A stretch of 54,115 bases of DNA from Streptococcus oralis (GTDB lineage Bacteria; Bacillota; Bacilli; Lactobacillales; Streptococcaceae): assembly GCF_001578935.1 (NCBI RefSeq), contig NZ_KQ969524.1, positions 1 through 54,115 on the forward strand, written 5' to 3'. The notes under the pieces were generated by a model, which had not been told where the DNA came from, did no database searches, and saw nothing but the letters and a program-made list of their open reading frames with translations. The position numbers and the translations under genes are program-made. Below, one piece after another: positions 24,951 to 34,024 of this stretch (positions are counted from its first letter, which is position 1; each line of letters starts with the position of its first letter).

Positions 24951-25374
24951 GGTAAGAGCTTTCACTCTTTTAGAATCTCTGATTGCCCTTATCGTCATTA
25001 GCGGAGGCTTGCTCCTTTTTCAAGCTATGAGTCAGCTCCTCATTTCAGAAGTTCGTTACCAGCAGCAAAGCGAGCAAAAGGAGTGGCTCTTGTTTGTGGA
25101 TCAACTGGAGGTAGAGTTAGAGCGTTCGCAGTTTGAAAAGGTAGAAGGCAATCGCCTCTACATGAAGCAGGATGGTAAGGCTATCTCTATAGGGAAGTCT
25201 AAATCGGATGATTTTCGAAAAACGGATACCAGCGGACGGGGCTACCAACCTATGGTTTATGGACTCAAATCAGCTCAAATTACAGAGGAAAATCAATTGG
25301 TTCGCTTTCGTTTCCAATTTCAAAAGGGCTTAGAAAGGGAGTTTATCTATCGTGTGGAAAAAACAAAAAGTTAA
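24913..25374 (+). CDS. comGF: Minor competence pseudopilin ComGF
   Basis: 153 aa from ATG 24913, chosen because it gives a compact leader before [20 protein letters not shown] and matches the overlapping pattern of this operon (38-bp overlap with comGE). The soluble part contains [21 protein letters not shown] and [15 protein letters not shown], typical of ComGF. Confidence 0.93.
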   Translation: MVQRSCSTLKSSKVRAFTLLESLIALIVISGGLLLFQAMSQLLISEVRYQQQSEQKEWLLFVDQLEVELERSQFEKVEGNRLYMKQDGKAISIGKSKSDDFRKTDTSGRGYQPMVYGLKSAQITEENQLVRFRFQFQKGLEREFIYRVEKTKS

Positions 25375-25765
25375 GGCAGGCGTTCTTTTATACGCAGTCA
25401 CCATGGCAGCCATTTTTAGCCTTTTGTTGCAGTTTTATTTGAATCGGCAAGTAGCCCATCACAAAGATTTTGCCCTAAACAAAGAAAAGTTGGCAGCTTT
25501 TGCCATGGCCAAGCGAAGCAAAGAGAAGGTTGAGCAAGAAAGTGGGGAACGAGTCTTCAACTTAGGAAAAGTCAGGTATCGCAATACGAAAACAGGTTTT
25601 GCAACAAGTGTTCGTATGAATAAGGGCAACTATGAATTTCTCTTTCCTCCGATGAAAAACCAAGAAAAGAAAACAGCTAAAAAGGAAGAGGTAGCGACTG
25701 ATTCAAGCAATCAAGCAGGGAAGAAAAAATCAGAAGAAAAGCCTGAAAAGAAAGACAAATCCTAG
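25352..25765 (+). CDS. comGG: Competence protein ComGG
   Basis: 137 aa, GTG start at 25352 inside comGF. One N-terminal hydrophobic segment ([22 protein letters not shown]) lacks the classic pilin Glu, as is usual for ComGG. The C-terminal tail after about residue 100 is a lysine/glutamate-rich stretch ([16 protein letters not shown]). It is the last gene of the pilus operon and a probable tip component. Confidence 0.9.
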   Translation: MWKKQKVKAGVLLYAVTMAAIFSLLLQFYLNRQVAHHKDFALNKEKLAAFAMAKRSKEKVEQESGERVFNLGKVRYRNTKTGFATSVRMNKGNYEFLFPPMKNQEKKTAKKEEVATDSSNQAGKKKSEEKPEKKDKS

Positions 25766-25797
25766 TCAATTTAACTTCTTTGTGTTAAACTAAAAAT

Positions 25798-26424
25798 ATG
25801 AAACATGATTTTAATCACAAAGCAGAAACTTTTGATTCGCCCAAAAATATCTTTCTTGCAAATTTGGTTTGTCAAGCAGTTGAAAAACAAATCGCTCTTC
25901 TACCAGACAAGGAAATATTGGACTTTGGTGGTGGGACGGGTCTATTAGCCTTGCCCCTGGCTCAGCAGGCCAAGTCGGTTACCCTTGTAGACATTTCAGA
26001 GAAAATGCTGGAGCAAGCACGTTTGAAAGCAGACCAGCAAGATATCAAGAATATCCAGTTTTTGGAGCAGGATTTACTGGTGAATCCTTTGGAGCAAGAA
26101 TTTGACCTAATTGTAGTCAGTCGGGTTCTTCATCATATGCCTGATCTAGATGCGACTCTTGCCATGTTTCGCCATCACCTTAGGAAGAATGGACAAGTCC
26201 TCATTGCTGATTTTGTCAAGACAGATACCAACCATCATGGTTTTGATTTAGCTGAACTGGAAACCAAGCTCGCTCAGAATGATTTTTCGAGCATTGGCAG
26301 TCAGATTCTCTACAGTGCAGAAGGTCTTTTCCTAGGAAATTACGCAGAGCTCTTTTTAACAGTAGCCCAAAAATCACTCGCTGACTATGTACTGACCTCC
26401 AAAAGTTGGACAAATAATTATTGA
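25798..26424 (+). CDS. Class I SAM-dependent methyltransferase, tail altered by IS
   Basis: 208 aa. SAM motif I ILDFGGGTGLLALPLA (about 40-55), the acidic motif TLVDISEKML, motif IV FDLIVVSRVLHHMPD and post-motif LIADFVKTD. This UbiE/Methyltransf_11-type set does not reveal the substrate. The last ten codons (LTSKSWTNNY) lie in the terminal repeat of the IS relic, so the native C-terminus was shorter or different. An extended -10 TGTTAAACT (25783-25791) ends six bases before ATG with no ribosome site, implying a leaderless mRNA separate from comG read-through. Confidence 0.88.
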   Translation: MKHDFNHKAETFDSPKNIFLANLVCQAVEKQIALLPDKEILDFGGGTGLLALPLAQQAKSVTLVDISEKMLEQARLKADQQDIKNIQFLEQDLLVNPLEQEFDLIVVSRVLHHMPDLDATLAMFRHHLRKNGQVLIADFVKTDTNHHGFDLAELETKLAQNDFSSIGSQILYSAEGLFLGNYAELFLTVAQKSLADYVLTSKSWTNNY

Positions 26425-27257
26425 AAGGATTTAGTTCTGTATTGTACAGGGCTAAGTCCTTTTAGTTTGACTTTGATTCGTTTGTTGTTTTAGTAATCAA
26501 TGTAGTCCACAATAGCTTGTTCAAGGTCTTCTAAAGACCTAAAATGCTTCTCATAACCGTAAAACATCTCCGATTTCAAAATACCAAAGAAGGACTCCAT
26601 CATACCGTAGTCTGGGCTGTTGCCCTTTCGTGACATAGATAGCTGAATTCCCTTACTCTCTAGGAACCGATGATAAGAATCGTGTTGGTATTGCCACCCC
26701 TGATCACTATGGAGAATCGTATTCTCGTAGTGTTTCTCTGTGAATGCCTGTTCCAACATGGTTTTCACTTGTTTCAAATTAGGCGAAGTAGATAGACTAT
26801 AAGCAATAATTTCACTGTTAAAGCCATCTAAAACTGGCGATAAATAGAGTTTCTGTGTGCTATTTGGAATGGCAAACTTTGTCACATCTGTATAGTACTT
26901 TTCCATCGGTTTCGCTCCTTCGAACTGGCGTTGAATAAGATTCTCTGCTTTCTTGCCAATCTCTCCTTGGTAGGAAGAATACTTCCGTTTTCGACGGATA
27001 CGAGCTGTTAAACCAAGGCCCTTCATCAATCGTTGAACTTTCTTATGATTGACCGCATAACAACGATTTCTTAGTTTCAAGTGAATCCGACGATAGCCAT
27101 AATTTCCTTTATGGTCATTATAAATGGTTTGAATTTCGGTTTTAAACTCTTTATCTTTATCAACCCCATCCAGCTGTTTTAAGTGGTAATAATAGGTTGA
27201 GCGAGCTAAACGTGCTGTTTCAAGAAGCAAATCTAGTCGAAATCCTCCTGAAACCAT
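26418..27257 (-). pseudogene. IS3-family transposase orfB, prematurely stopped
   Basis: The frame shows HTH_21 and the DDE integrase core: YYTDVTKFAIP, LSPVLDGFNSEIIAY, ILHSDQGWQYQ and MMESFFGILKSEMFYG with the final catalytic Glu. It stops at TAA after DYIDY (26490). The same frame continues NNKRIKVKLKGLSPVQYRT to a second stop at 26418, the normal family ending. A single nonsense change has therefore removed about 24 codons. Confidence 0.85.
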
Positions 27258-27767
27258 TTCTCTAATTGTCTCTGCCTTTCTCGCTCTAAGGCCTCGTCCC
27301 TTTCCTCTAACTCTTTTAACTTTTTAGGTAGGCCACCTCAGTATGTAAGCATTCATTCTCTTCCTGAAGTCGCTCTAGTTCTGTCATTTCTTCCCGATTT
27401 TTCTTCCGTTTACGTCTCATTTTAGCTGGTCTCCCTCTTGTTTTCTCAACAATAGTATACCCGTTTTTTTGTATTGTGCCAGCCAATTCGAAAGTAATCC
27501 ACTACTTGGAAGAGCATAATCAAGACTAACACTTCTATGTGAACAACCTTCCAACAGAACTTTATCCATCATTTCTTGTTTTAGTTCTGGAGAATAATAA
27601 TGACTCTTCCCTTTTTTGACGATTTCTATTTCGTAACGATCAATCAATCGGACTAAGTACTTAAGATTTGAAAGGTTCATTCCATATTTATCTGACAGTC
27701 GCTTGAAGCTTTTTCCTTGTTTTCTTAGTTCATAGATTTGAACTTTATATTCATAACTCGATTTCAT
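27233..27767 (-). pseudogene. IS3-family transposase orfA, frameshifted
   Basis: It begins MKSSYEYKVQIYELRKQGKS (ATG 27767) with helix-turn-helix regions (FKRLSDKYGMNLSNLKYLV). After AQYKKTG one base is missing near 27462, so the frame ends early at 27417. The intended continuation ([20 protein letters not shown]) is in the next frame. A second base is missing in an A5 run near 27322. It would end at 27233, overlapping orfB. A frame of four extra codons upstream of ATG 27767 is ignored. Confidence 0.82.
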
Positions 27768-27839
27768 AATAAAACACCCCAAAAGTTAGATTTTTTTGTC
27801 TAACTTTTGGAGTGCAGTTCATACTTTCAGTCCTGCTTT

Positions 27840-28427
27840 TTATTCTAAATGTTCTACTGCATACTGAGCTTCTTCATCAGTAAATTTTTCAAATTCTGTC
27901 AACTGATTTTTTAATGCTTCATTTGATAAGCCAGCAGTTTTTTGATAACTTTTAGCTTTTTCAACTGCTTCTTTTTTCCAGTCAATACCAGCATTTTCAA
28001 CTGCATATTTAGCTTCTTCATCAGTAAATTTTTCAAATTCTGTCAACTGATTAACCATACCTTCTTTTGAAAGATGAGCTGTTTTGGAATAAGACTTAGC
28101 TTTTTCAACTGCCTCTTTTTTCCAATCAATACCAGCATTTTCAACTGCATATTGAACAGCATCTTCAGGGAATTTTTCAAATTCTGTCAACTGATTAACC
28201 ATACCTTCTTTTGAAAGATGAGCTGTTTTAGAATAAGACTTGGCTTTCTTTAAAGCAGCCTTAAACTCAGAAGAAACATTTTGGTCTTCTGTAGTAGTTG
28301 ATGAAGAAGTTTGTTCAGTTTTTGCTTCAGAAGCTTTTGAAGCTTCTTTCTTCTCAGTTTTTGATGAACAAGCAACCAAAGCAATCGAAGCTAAACCAAC
28401 AAAAAGAATAGTTGTAATTTTTTTCAT
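27840..28427 (-). CDS. Ltp-family lipoprotein with three 48-residue repeats
   Basis: 195 aa. Lipoprotein signal MKKITTILFVGLASIALVAC with lipobox Cys20, a Ser/Thr/Glu spacer (about 21-55), then three tandem repeats at about 56-103, 104-151 and 152-195. Each contains AKSYxKTAxLS, NQLTEFEKF and YAVE. Repeats 1 and 2 are almost identical in DNA, so one duplication is recent. These are the 'host cell surface-exposed lipoprotein' (PF07553) helix-turn-helix repeats of Ltp of phage TP-J34, which blocks phage DNA entry. No prophage genes are adjacent; the IS relic lies directly downstream. An anti-phage role here is inferred. Confidence 0.85.
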   Translation of the reverse strand: MKKITTILFVGLASIALVACSSKTEKKEASKASEAKTEQTSSSTTTEDQNVSSEFKAALKKAKSYSKTAHLSKEGMVNQLTEFEKFPEDAVQYAVENAGIDWKKEAVEKAKSYSKTAHLSKEGMVNQLTEFEKFTDEEAKYAVENAGIDWKKEAVEKAKSYQKTAGLSNEALKNQLTEFEKFTDEEAQYAVEHLE

Positions 28428-28698
28428 TTTTCTCTCTCTATCAGCTTTTAACGTGGTTCAGTTTTTTTGCACGTCTCTTTATATTTTAATATATTTTATT
28501 AAAAAATGCAATCCTTAACATGTTCTATCCGCCTCTTTCTTAAATCCAAAAACATATTTATCAAATTCTAGATCTGCAATTTTTAAAATTTCCCTCTATT
28601 TTTTGTATAACTGCCTCCAATTTGAGTTTATTCATGCAAAAAACACGCATTCTTGATGCTGAATGGAAAAAAGGAGGGAAATTTGATAAGATAGGAAT
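28428..28698. other. Intergenic region, divergent promoters
   Basis: Very AT-rich. It holds the ribosome site of the lipoprotein gene (GAGAGAGAAAA on the minus strand) and AT-rich -10-like sequence near 28485-28500 for it. At the right end is the extended -10 of the next methyltransferase gene (28684-28692). I see no other structured element or ORF. Confidence 0.5.
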
Positions 28699-29652
28699 AT
28701 GGATTTTGAAAAAATTGAACAAGCTTATACGTATTTACTAGAGAATGTCCAAGTCATCCAAAGTGATTTGGCGACCAACTTTTATGATGCCTTGGTAGAG
28801 CAAAATAGTATCTACCTAGATGGCGAGACCGAACTAGAACAGGTCAAAGAGAACAATCAAGCCCTTAAACGCTTAGCACTTCGCAAGGAAGAGTGGCTCA
28901 AGACTTACCAGTTTCTCTTGATGAAGGCAGGACAAACGGAACCTTTACAGGCCAATCACCAGTTTACACCAGATGCCATCTCCCTCCTCTTGGTACTTGT
29001 TGTAGAAGAGTTGCTTCACAAAGAGGAAATTAGCATCCTCGAAATAGGCTCTGGTATGGGGATTTTGGGGGCTACTTTCTTGACTTCTCTCGCTAAAAAA
29101 GTAGATTACTTGGGAATCGAAGTGGATGACTTGCTGATTGATTTGGCAGCCAGTATAGCAGATGTGATTGGTTTACAGGCTGGATTTGTCCAAGGAGATG
29201 CTGTTCGTCCGCAAATGCTTAAAGAAAGCGACGTGGTCATCAGCGACTTGCCTGTAGGCTATTACCCAGACGATGCCATCGCTTCTCGCTATCAAGTGGC
29301 TTCTAGTCAAGAGCATACCTATGCCCACCATTTGCTGATGGAACAAGGCCTCAAGTACCTTAAGTCAGATGGCTATGCTATTTTTCTAGCTCCGAGTGAT
29401 TTATTGACCAGCCCTCAAAGTGATTTGTTAAAAGGGTGGCTCAAAGACGAAGTGAGTCTGGCTGCTATCATCGCTCTGCCAGAGGATATTTTCTCAACTG
29501 CAAGCCAAGCTAAAAGTATTTTTGTCTTACAGAAAAAAAGAGAAGTAGCGGTAGAGCCTTTTGTTTATCCACTTGCTAGTTTGCAAGATGCAAGTATTTT
29601 AATGAAATTTAAAGAAAATTTTCAAAAATGGACTCAAGGTACTGAAATATAA
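28699..29652 (+). CDS. Class I SAM-dependent methyltransferase (N6-adenine-type fold)
   Basis: 317 aa. An N-terminal helical region (about 1-95) is followed by SAM motif I ILEIGSGMGILGATFL (about 113-128), acidic motif LGIEVDDLLID and motif IV VVISDLPVGYYPDD, close to the (N/D)PPY motif of amino-methyltransferases. It resembles YtxK-type proteins found next to ackA and the comG operon in Firmicutes. The target is unknown. The extended -10 TGATAAGAT ends six bases before the ATG, so the mRNA is probably leaderless, though AGGAA overlaps the site. ackA follows after 49 bp with its own promoter. Confidence 0.88.
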   Translation: MDFEKIEQAYTYLLENVQVIQSDLATNFYDALVEQNSIYLDGETELEQVKENNQALKRLALRKEEWLKTYQFLLMKAGQTEPLQANHQFTPDAISLLLVLVVEELLHKEEISILEIGSGMGILGATFLTSLAKKVDYLGIEVDDLLIDLAASIADVIGLQAGFVQGDAVRPQMLKESDVVISDLPVGYYPDDAIASRYQVASSQEHTYAHHLLMEQGLKYLKSDGYAIFLAPSDLLTSPQSDLLKGWLKDEVSLAAIIALPEDIFSTASQAKSIFVLQKKREVAVEPFVYPLASLQDASILMKFKENFQKWTQGTEI

Positions 29653-29664
29653 AATAGATTTTGT

Positions 29665-29687
29665 TATAATAGATGAAAACGCTTAAA
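29665..29687 (+). promoter_or_regulatory. ackA -10 and candidate cre site
   Basis: TATAAT (29665-29670) followed by ATGAAAACGCTTAAA (29673-29687), which fits the CcpA cre consensus WTGNAANCGNWNNCW in 14 of 15 positions. The site covers the start of transcription, so CcpA control of acetate kinase is plausible. Confidence 0.55.
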
Positions 29688-29701
29688 AGAGGAGTCTTGT
29701 T

Positions 29702-30892
29702 ATGACAAAAACAATTGCAATCAATGCAGGAAGTTCAAGTTTAAAATGGCAATTATACTTAATGCCAGAAGAGAAAGTTTTGGCGAAAGGTTTGATTGAA
29801 CGTATCGGTTTGAAAGATTCAATTTCAACTGTAAAATTTGACGGTCGTTCGGAGCAACAAATTCTTGATATTGAAGACCACACACAAGCCGTTAAAATTT
29901 TATTGGATGACTTGATTCGTTTTGACATTATCAAAGGGTACGATGAGATTACAGGTGTCGGACACCGCGTCGTTGCAGGTGGTGAATATTTCAAGGAATC
30001 AACAGTTGTTGAGGGGGATGTGTTAGAAAAAGTTGAGGAATTGGGACTCTTGGCTCCTCTTCACAATCCAGCTAACGCAGCTGGAATTCGCGCATTTAAG
30101 GAACTGCTGCCAGATATTACCAGTGTTGTCGTATTTGATACCTCATTCCACACAACCATGCCAGAGAAGGCTTATCGCTATCCTCTACCAACTAAATACT
30201 ACACAGATAACAAGGTTCGTAAATATGGTGCCCACGGGACAAGCCACCAGTTTGTTGCAGGAGAAGCAGCGAAACTTCTGGGCCGTCCTATAGAAGATTT
30301 GAAATTGATTACCTGCCATATTGGTAACGGGGCTTCTATCACAGCTGTTAAGGGTGGGAAGTCTGTGGATACTTCTATGGGATTCACACCACTCGGCGGT
30401 GTGATGATGGGAACTCGTACAGGAGATATTGACCCTGCTATCATCCCTTATCTCATGCAATATACAGAGGATTTCAATACCCCTGAAGATATTAGTCGCG
30501 TTCTCAATCGTGAATCAGGGCTCATGGGAGTTTCTGGTCAGTCAAGCGATATGCGTGATGTGATTGCTGCCATGGAAGCAGGAGACCATGATGCGACTTT
30601 GGCTTATGAAATGTATGTCGATCGTATCCAAAAACATATCGGCCAATACCTTGCAGTCCTAAATGGAGCAGATGCGATTATCTTCACAGCAGGTATCGGT
30701 GAAAATGCAGCTTTGGTTCGTGAGGATGTCATTTCAGGTATCTCTTGGTTTGGTTGTGATGTGGATCCAGAAAAGAACGTCTTTGGCGTAACGGGAGACA
30801 TCTCAACGGACGCAGCGAAAATCCGTGTCTTGGTTATTCCAACAGATGAAGAATTGGTGATTGCACGCGATGTTGAGCGCTTGAAAAAATAA
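29702..30892 (+). CDS. ackA: Acetate kinase
   Basis: 396 aa, full length. It converts acetyl phosphate and ADP to acetate and ATP, the last step of overflow and pyruvate-oxidase metabolism. Both signatures are present: [13 protein letters not shown] at 6-18 and [13 protein letters not shown] in the middle. The phosphate loop [20 protein letters not shown] and the C-terminal [14 protein letters not shown] are also seen. The strong site AGAGGAG precedes the ATG. Confidence 0.97.
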   Translation: MTKTIAINAGSSSLKWQLYLMPEEKVLAKGLIERIGLKDSISTVKFDGRSEQQILDIEDHTQAVKILLDDLIRFDIIKGYDEITGVGHRVVAGGEYFKESTVVEGDVLEKVEELGLLAPLHNPANAAGIRAFKELLPDITSVVVFDTSFHTTMPEKAYRYPLPTKYYTDNKVRKYGAHGTSHQFVAGEAAKLLGRPIEDLKLITCHIGNGASITAVKGGKSVDTSMGFTPLGGVMMGTRTGDIDPAIIPYLMQYTEDFNTPEDISRVLNRESGLMGVSGQSSDMRDVIAAMEAGDHDATLAYEMYVDRIQKHIGQYLAVLNGADAIIFTAGIGENAALVREDVISGISWFGCDVDPEKNVFGVTGDISTDAAKIRVLVIPTDEELVIARDVERLKK

Positions 30893-30920
30893 GTAAATAC
30901 ACGTAAAATTTGATTGTAGA

Positions 30921-30957
30921 AAGAAGTTGGAGAAGAGATTTTCCAGCTTTTTTTATG
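30921..30957 (+). terminator. Terminator after ackA
   Basis: GAAGTTGGAGAA and TTTTCCAGCTT form a stem with G-T pairs, followed by TTTTT. Confidence 0.75.
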
Positions 30958-30984
30958 TAGAAAATGTCTAAAACCTTGCTGTTA

Positions 30985-31012
30985 TTGGCTTTTTCAAAAA
31001 ATATGGTATAAT
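30985..31012 (+). promoter_or_regulatory. Promoter of the rnpA-yidC-jag operon
   Basis: TTGGCT (30985-30990), 16-bp spacer, extended -10 TGGTATAAT (31004-31012). It lies 30 bp before the rnpA start. Confidence 0.7.
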
Positions 31013-31041
31013 AGTAGTAATTTAATAGATGGAGTTGAGTT

Positions 31042-31413
31042 TTGAAGAAAAGCTTTCGTGTAAAAAGAGAGAAAGATTTTAAGGCGATTTTCAAGGACGG
31101 AACAAGTTTTGCCAATCGAAAATTTGTTGTCTACCAATTGGAAAACCAGCAAAACCATTTTCGAGTAGGACTGTCCGTCAGCAAAAAGCTGGGGAATGCA
31201 GTTACCAGAAATCAAATTAAGAGACGAATCCGGCACATTCTACAAAGTGTAAAAGGGAGTTTAGTAGAGCATGTTGATTTTGTCGTAATTGCCCGAAAAG
31301 GGGTGGAAACCTTAGAATATGCAGAGATGGAGAAAAACCTACTCCACGTATTAAAGTTATCAAAGATTTACCAGGAAGGAAATGGGAGTGAAAAAGAAAC
31401 TACAGTTGACTAG
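31042..31413 (+). CDS. rnpA: Ribonuclease P protein component
   Basis: 123 aa, TTG start at 31042 after GGAGTTGAG. The small basic protein partners RNase P RNA in 5' processing of pre-tRNAs. Seen: [17 protein letters not shown] near the start and the signature [17 protein letters not shown] (about 51-67). It overlaps yidC by 26 bp. The usual rpmH neighbour is absent, as in pneumococcus. Confidence 0.96.
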   Translation: MKKSFRVKREKDFKAIFKDGTSFANRKFVVYQLENQQNHFRVGLSVSKKLGNAVTRNQIKRRIRHILQSVKGSLVEHVDFVVIARKGVETLEYAEMEKNLLHVLKLSKIYQEGNGSEKETTVD

Positions 31414-32215
31414 TTTGTTGGGCTTGTCCTTGTTTATCATGACAGCCTGTGCAACAAATGGTACAGCTAGCGATATAACAGCAGATTCGACAGACTTTTG
31501 GAGCAAATTCGTCTATTTTTTTGCTGAAATTATCCGCTTTTTGTCCTTTGACATTAGTATCGGAGTGGGGATTATCCTCTTCACGATTTTGATTCGGACG
31601 ATTTTATTGCCGGTCTTTCAGACACAGATGGTTGCCTCTAGAAAAATGCAAGAGGCTCAACCGCGCATCAAGGCTTTGCGAGAGCAATATCCGGGTCGTG
31701 ATATGGAAAGTAGAACCCAGCTAGACCAGGAGATGCGCAAGGTTTATAAAGAGTTAGGAATCAAACATTCATCCTCTCTCTGGCCGATTTTAATACAAAT
31801 GCCGGTTCTCTTGGCGCTCTTTCAAGCCTTGAGTCGAGTAGACTTTTTGAAAACAGGTCACTTTTTATGGATTAATTTGGGAGGAGTGGATACCAGTTTT
31901 GTCCTTCCGATTTTGGCGGCAGTCTTTACCTTCTTGAGTAGCTGGTTATCAAATAAAGCTTTATCCGAAAAAAGTGGAGCTACGACAGGGATGATGTATG
32001 GTATGCCTGTATTGATCTTTGTTTTTGCCATCTCCGCCCCAAGTGGTGTAGCCTTGTACTGGGCTGTATCCAATGCTTACCAAGTTCTGCAAACCTATTT
32101 CTTGAACAATCCTTTCAAGATTATCGCTGAAAGAGAAGCAGTGGCGCAAGCAGAGAAGGATTTGGAAGGCAAGAAGAGAAAAGCCTTGAAAAAAGCACAG
32201 AAAAAGAAAAAATAA
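31388..32215 (+). CDS. yidC: Membrane protein insertase YidC (lipoprotein type)
   Basis: 275 aa from GTG 31388, which is 7 bp after AGGAAGGA; an ATG at 31382 is too close to that site. The signal [13 protein letters not shown] has a lipobox Cys at about residue 21. Five membrane segments follow, with the family core [19 protein letters not shown] and a basic C-terminal tail ([13 protein letters not shown]) that contacts the ribosome. It inserts membrane proteins with or without Sec. It is coupled to rnpA upstream and jag downstream (14 bp). Confidence 0.96.
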   Translation: MKKKLQLTSLLGLSLFIMTACATNGTASDITADSTDFWSKFVYFFAEIIRFLSFDISIGVGIILFTILIRTILLPVFQTQMVASRKMQEAQPRIKALREQYPGRDMESRTQLDQEMRKVYKELGIKHSSSLWPILIQMPVLLALFQALSRVDFLKTGHFLWINLGGVDTSFVLPILAAVFTFLSSWLSNKALSEKSGATTGMMYGMPVLIFVFAISAPSGVALYWAVSNAYQVLQTYFLNNPFKIIAEREAVAQAEKDLEGKKRKALKKAQKKKK

Positions 32216-32229
32216 GGAGGAATCTGGTA

Positions 32230-33216
32230 ATGGTATTATTTACAGGTTCAACGGTTGAAGAAGCAATCCAAAAAGGGTTGAAAGAATTAAATATTCCAAG
32301 AATGAAGGCCCACATCAAGGTTGTTTCGAAAGAGAAAAAAGGATTCTTAGGCTTGTTTGGTAAGAAGCCAGCTCAAGTTGATATCGAAGCCATTAGTGAA
32401 ACGACAGTAATCAAAGCCAATCAGCAGGCCGTCAAGGGTGTTCCAAAAGAAGTTAATGAAAAAAATGAACCCGTGAAAACAGTAAGTGAAGCAACTGTTG
32501 ATTTGGGGCATGTAGTTGAAGCGATCAAGAAGATTGAAGAAGAAGGTCAAGGTGTTTCTGAAGAGGTCAAGGCTGAAATCCTGAAAAATGAAAAGCACGC
32601 CAGCACGATTTTGGAAGAAACAGGCCATATTTCAATTTTAAATGAATTGGAACCAGAGGATACTACCGAGGAAGTGGAATCTGCTCCAGAAAAAGAAACT
32701 GAAACCCAGGAAGCAACAAGTCAATCTTTGGAAGATTTAGGCTTGAAAGTAGAACCAAGTTATGACATCGAACAAGTGGCAACTGAAGTAGCTAGCTACG
32801 TTCAAACCATTGTGGATGATATGGATGTTGAAGGGACGATTTCAAGCGACTACAATCGCCGCACTATCAATCTTCAAATTGACACTAACGAGCCAGGTCG
32901 TATCATCGGCTACCACGGAAAAGTCTTGAAAGCTCTTCAGCTGTTAGCGCAAAATTACCTTTACAATCGCTATTCAAGAACCTTCTACATCACAATCAAT
33001 GTCAATGATTACGTTGAGCACCGTGCAGAAGTCTTGCAAACCTACGCTCAAAAATTGGCGACTCGCGTTTTAGAAGAAGGACGTAGCCAACAAACAGATC
33101 CAATGTCAAATAGCGAACGCAAGATTATCCATCGCATTATTTCACGCATGGATGGCGTGACGAGTTACTCTGAAGGTGACGAGCCAAATCGCTATGTTGT
33201 CGTAGATGCAGAATAA
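32230..33216 (+). CDS. jag: RNA-binding regulator Jag/KhpB (EloR)
   Basis: 328 aa. A Jag_N domain (about 1-52, FTGSTVEEAIQKGLKELNI and KKGFLGLFGKKPAQV) is followed by an acidic linker (about 55-170). A KH domain then has NRRTINLQIDTNEPGRIIGYHGK (GYHG loop near 223) and an R3H domain SNSERKIIHRIISRMDGVTS. In pneumococcus this protein, with KhpA, controls cell elongation and is phosphorylated by StkP. The linker contains several Thr candidates. It is co-transcribed with yidC and followed by a strong terminator. Confidence 0.95.
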   Translation: MVLFTGSTVEEAIQKGLKELNIPRMKAHIKVVSKEKKGFLGLFGKKPAQVDIEAISETTVIKANQQAVKGVPKEVNEKNEPVKTVSEATVDLGHVVEAIKKIEEEGQGVSEEVKAEILKNEKHASTILEETGHISILNELEPEDTTEEVESAPEKETETQEATSQSLEDLGLKVEPSYDIEQVATEVASYVQTIVDDMDVEGTISSDYNRRTINLQIDTNEPGRIIGYHGKVLKALQLLAQNYLYNRYSRTFYITINVNDYVEHRAEVLQTYAQKLATRVLEEGRSQQTDPMSNSERKIIHRIISRMDGVTSYSEGDEPNRYVVVDAE

Positions 33217-33221
33217 GCAAA

Positions 33222-33251
33222 GCAAAATCAGGTTCATCCTGATTTTTTGCT
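33222..33251 (+). terminator. Terminator after jag
   Basis: CAAAATCAGG-TTCAT-CCTGATTTTTTG with the T-run. Confidence 0.88.
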
Positions 33252-33271
33252 AGGAAAGGAAAGATTCAGAT

Positions 33272-33895
33272 ATGCTGAAAGCAGTTAGAGAATACCTATC
33301 ATTTGCAGGAGTCCAGTACCGTAATCCTGATAAAGCTGGCGATGAAAGAGAAAAGATGTCGGTCTTGCGGCAAAAAGGTCAAGAAGCCCGAAAGGCTTTC
33401 ACAGAACTGGCTAAAACCTTTCAAGCCAATCATCCAGAATGGCAACTCCAACAGACTAGTCAGTGGATGAACCAAGCGCAGCGTTTGCGACCGCATTTCT
33501 GGGCTTATCTACAGAGAGATGGACAAGTGACAGAACCTATGATGGCTCTTCGTTTGTATGGAACACCTGCTGACTTTGGGATTTCTTTGGAAGTCAGTTT
33601 CATCGAGCGTAAGAAAGACGAACAGACCTTAGGCAAGCAAGCCAAGGTTTTAGAAATTCCAGTGGTAGAAGGAATCTATTATCTAGTCTACTCAAATGGG
33701 GAAAATCATAAGATGGAGGCTACTGAGGAGAACCGTCGTACTTTACGCGAGAAGGTGAGAAGTCAGGAAGTCCGTAAAGCCTTGGTCAAGTCAGATATTT
33801 CCTTTATTGAAAATCAGTCAGTAGAATCGATATTGGAGAAACTAGAAGGCGCTTATACTCGCTTGCTCCCGTACTATGAAGTGACGAGAGGATAG
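33272..33895 (+). CDS. Conserved hypothetical protein, 207 aa
   Basis: I do not recognise the family. It is soluble, with basic N-terminal helices (KMSVLRQKGQEARKAFTELA), an aromatic centre (WMNQAQRLRPHFWAYLQRDG) and a beta-rich middle (MALRLYGTPADFGISLEVSF, VEGIYYLVYSN). The mix suggests an alpha/beta domain possibly handling nucleic acids, but nothing is conclusive. Ribosome site AAAGGAAAG. It lies alone between the jag terminator and the ula promoter; pneumococcus has a similar hypothetical gene at this position. Confidence 0.75.
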   Translation: MLKAVREYLSFAGVQYRNPDKAGDEREKMSVLRQKGQEARKAFTELAKTFQANHPEWQLQQTSQWMNQAQRLRPHFWAYLQRDGQVTEPMMALRLYGTPADFGISLEVSFIERKKDEQTLGKQAKVLEIPVVEGIYYLVYSNGENHKMEATEENRRTLREKVRSQEVRKALVKSDISFIENQSVESILEKLEGAYTRLLPYYEVTRG

Positions 33896-33921
33896 ACTTT
33901 TAACAAATTATTATTCATCAT

Positions 33922-33967
33922 ACAGTCCAAGAGTGAACAGTTCGCTGTGTAATTCTTGGTCTTTTTG
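33922..33967 (+). terminator. Hairpin terminator just upstream of ulaA
   Basis: CCAAG...CTTGG and ACAG...CTGT nested stems followed by TCTTTTTG. The 46-nt segment is a close relative of 40397-40442 in front of ulaG (same length, shared blocks ACAGTCCAA, TGAACA, CTGTGT, TTCTTGGTCTTTTT). Confidence 0.7.
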
Positions 33968-33990
33968 TTTGCGCTTTCAGATTATATAAT
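33962..33990 (+). promoter_or_regulatory. ulaA promoter with cre site
   Basis: TATAAT (33985-33990) with a poor -35 (TTTTTG, 33962-33967), as expected of an activator-dependent promoter. Between them TGTTTGCGCTTTCAG (33966-33980) matches the reverse complement of the cre consensus in 14 of 15 positions, so CcpA would block the promoter when glucose is available. Confidence 0.65.
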
Positions 33991-34024
33991 GAAGTTACAA
34001 AAACAATTCAAAAGGAGAACAATT

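Larger units (their letters stand above)
26391..27820 (-). mobile_element. Decayed IS3-family insertion sequence, IS861-like (IS150 group)
   Basis: Two overlapping transposase frames (orfA, orfB) on the minus strand lie between imperfect terminal repeats: ACTGACCTCCAAAAGTTGGA at the left (from 26391) and, reading inward, ACTGCACTCCAAAAGTTAGA at the right (to about 27818). The length of about 1.43 kb fits IS861. No convincing target duplication flanks it. orfA has two one-base deletions and orfB a premature stop, so it is inactive as read. It separates the methyltransferase from the Ltp lipoprotein gene. Confidence 0.85.

Noticed and set aside
27850..28260. CRISPR-like periodic repeats of about 144 bp
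   Set aside because: They are in-frame coding repeats of the Ltp lipoprotein; there are no short palindromic repeats with spacers anywhere in the window.
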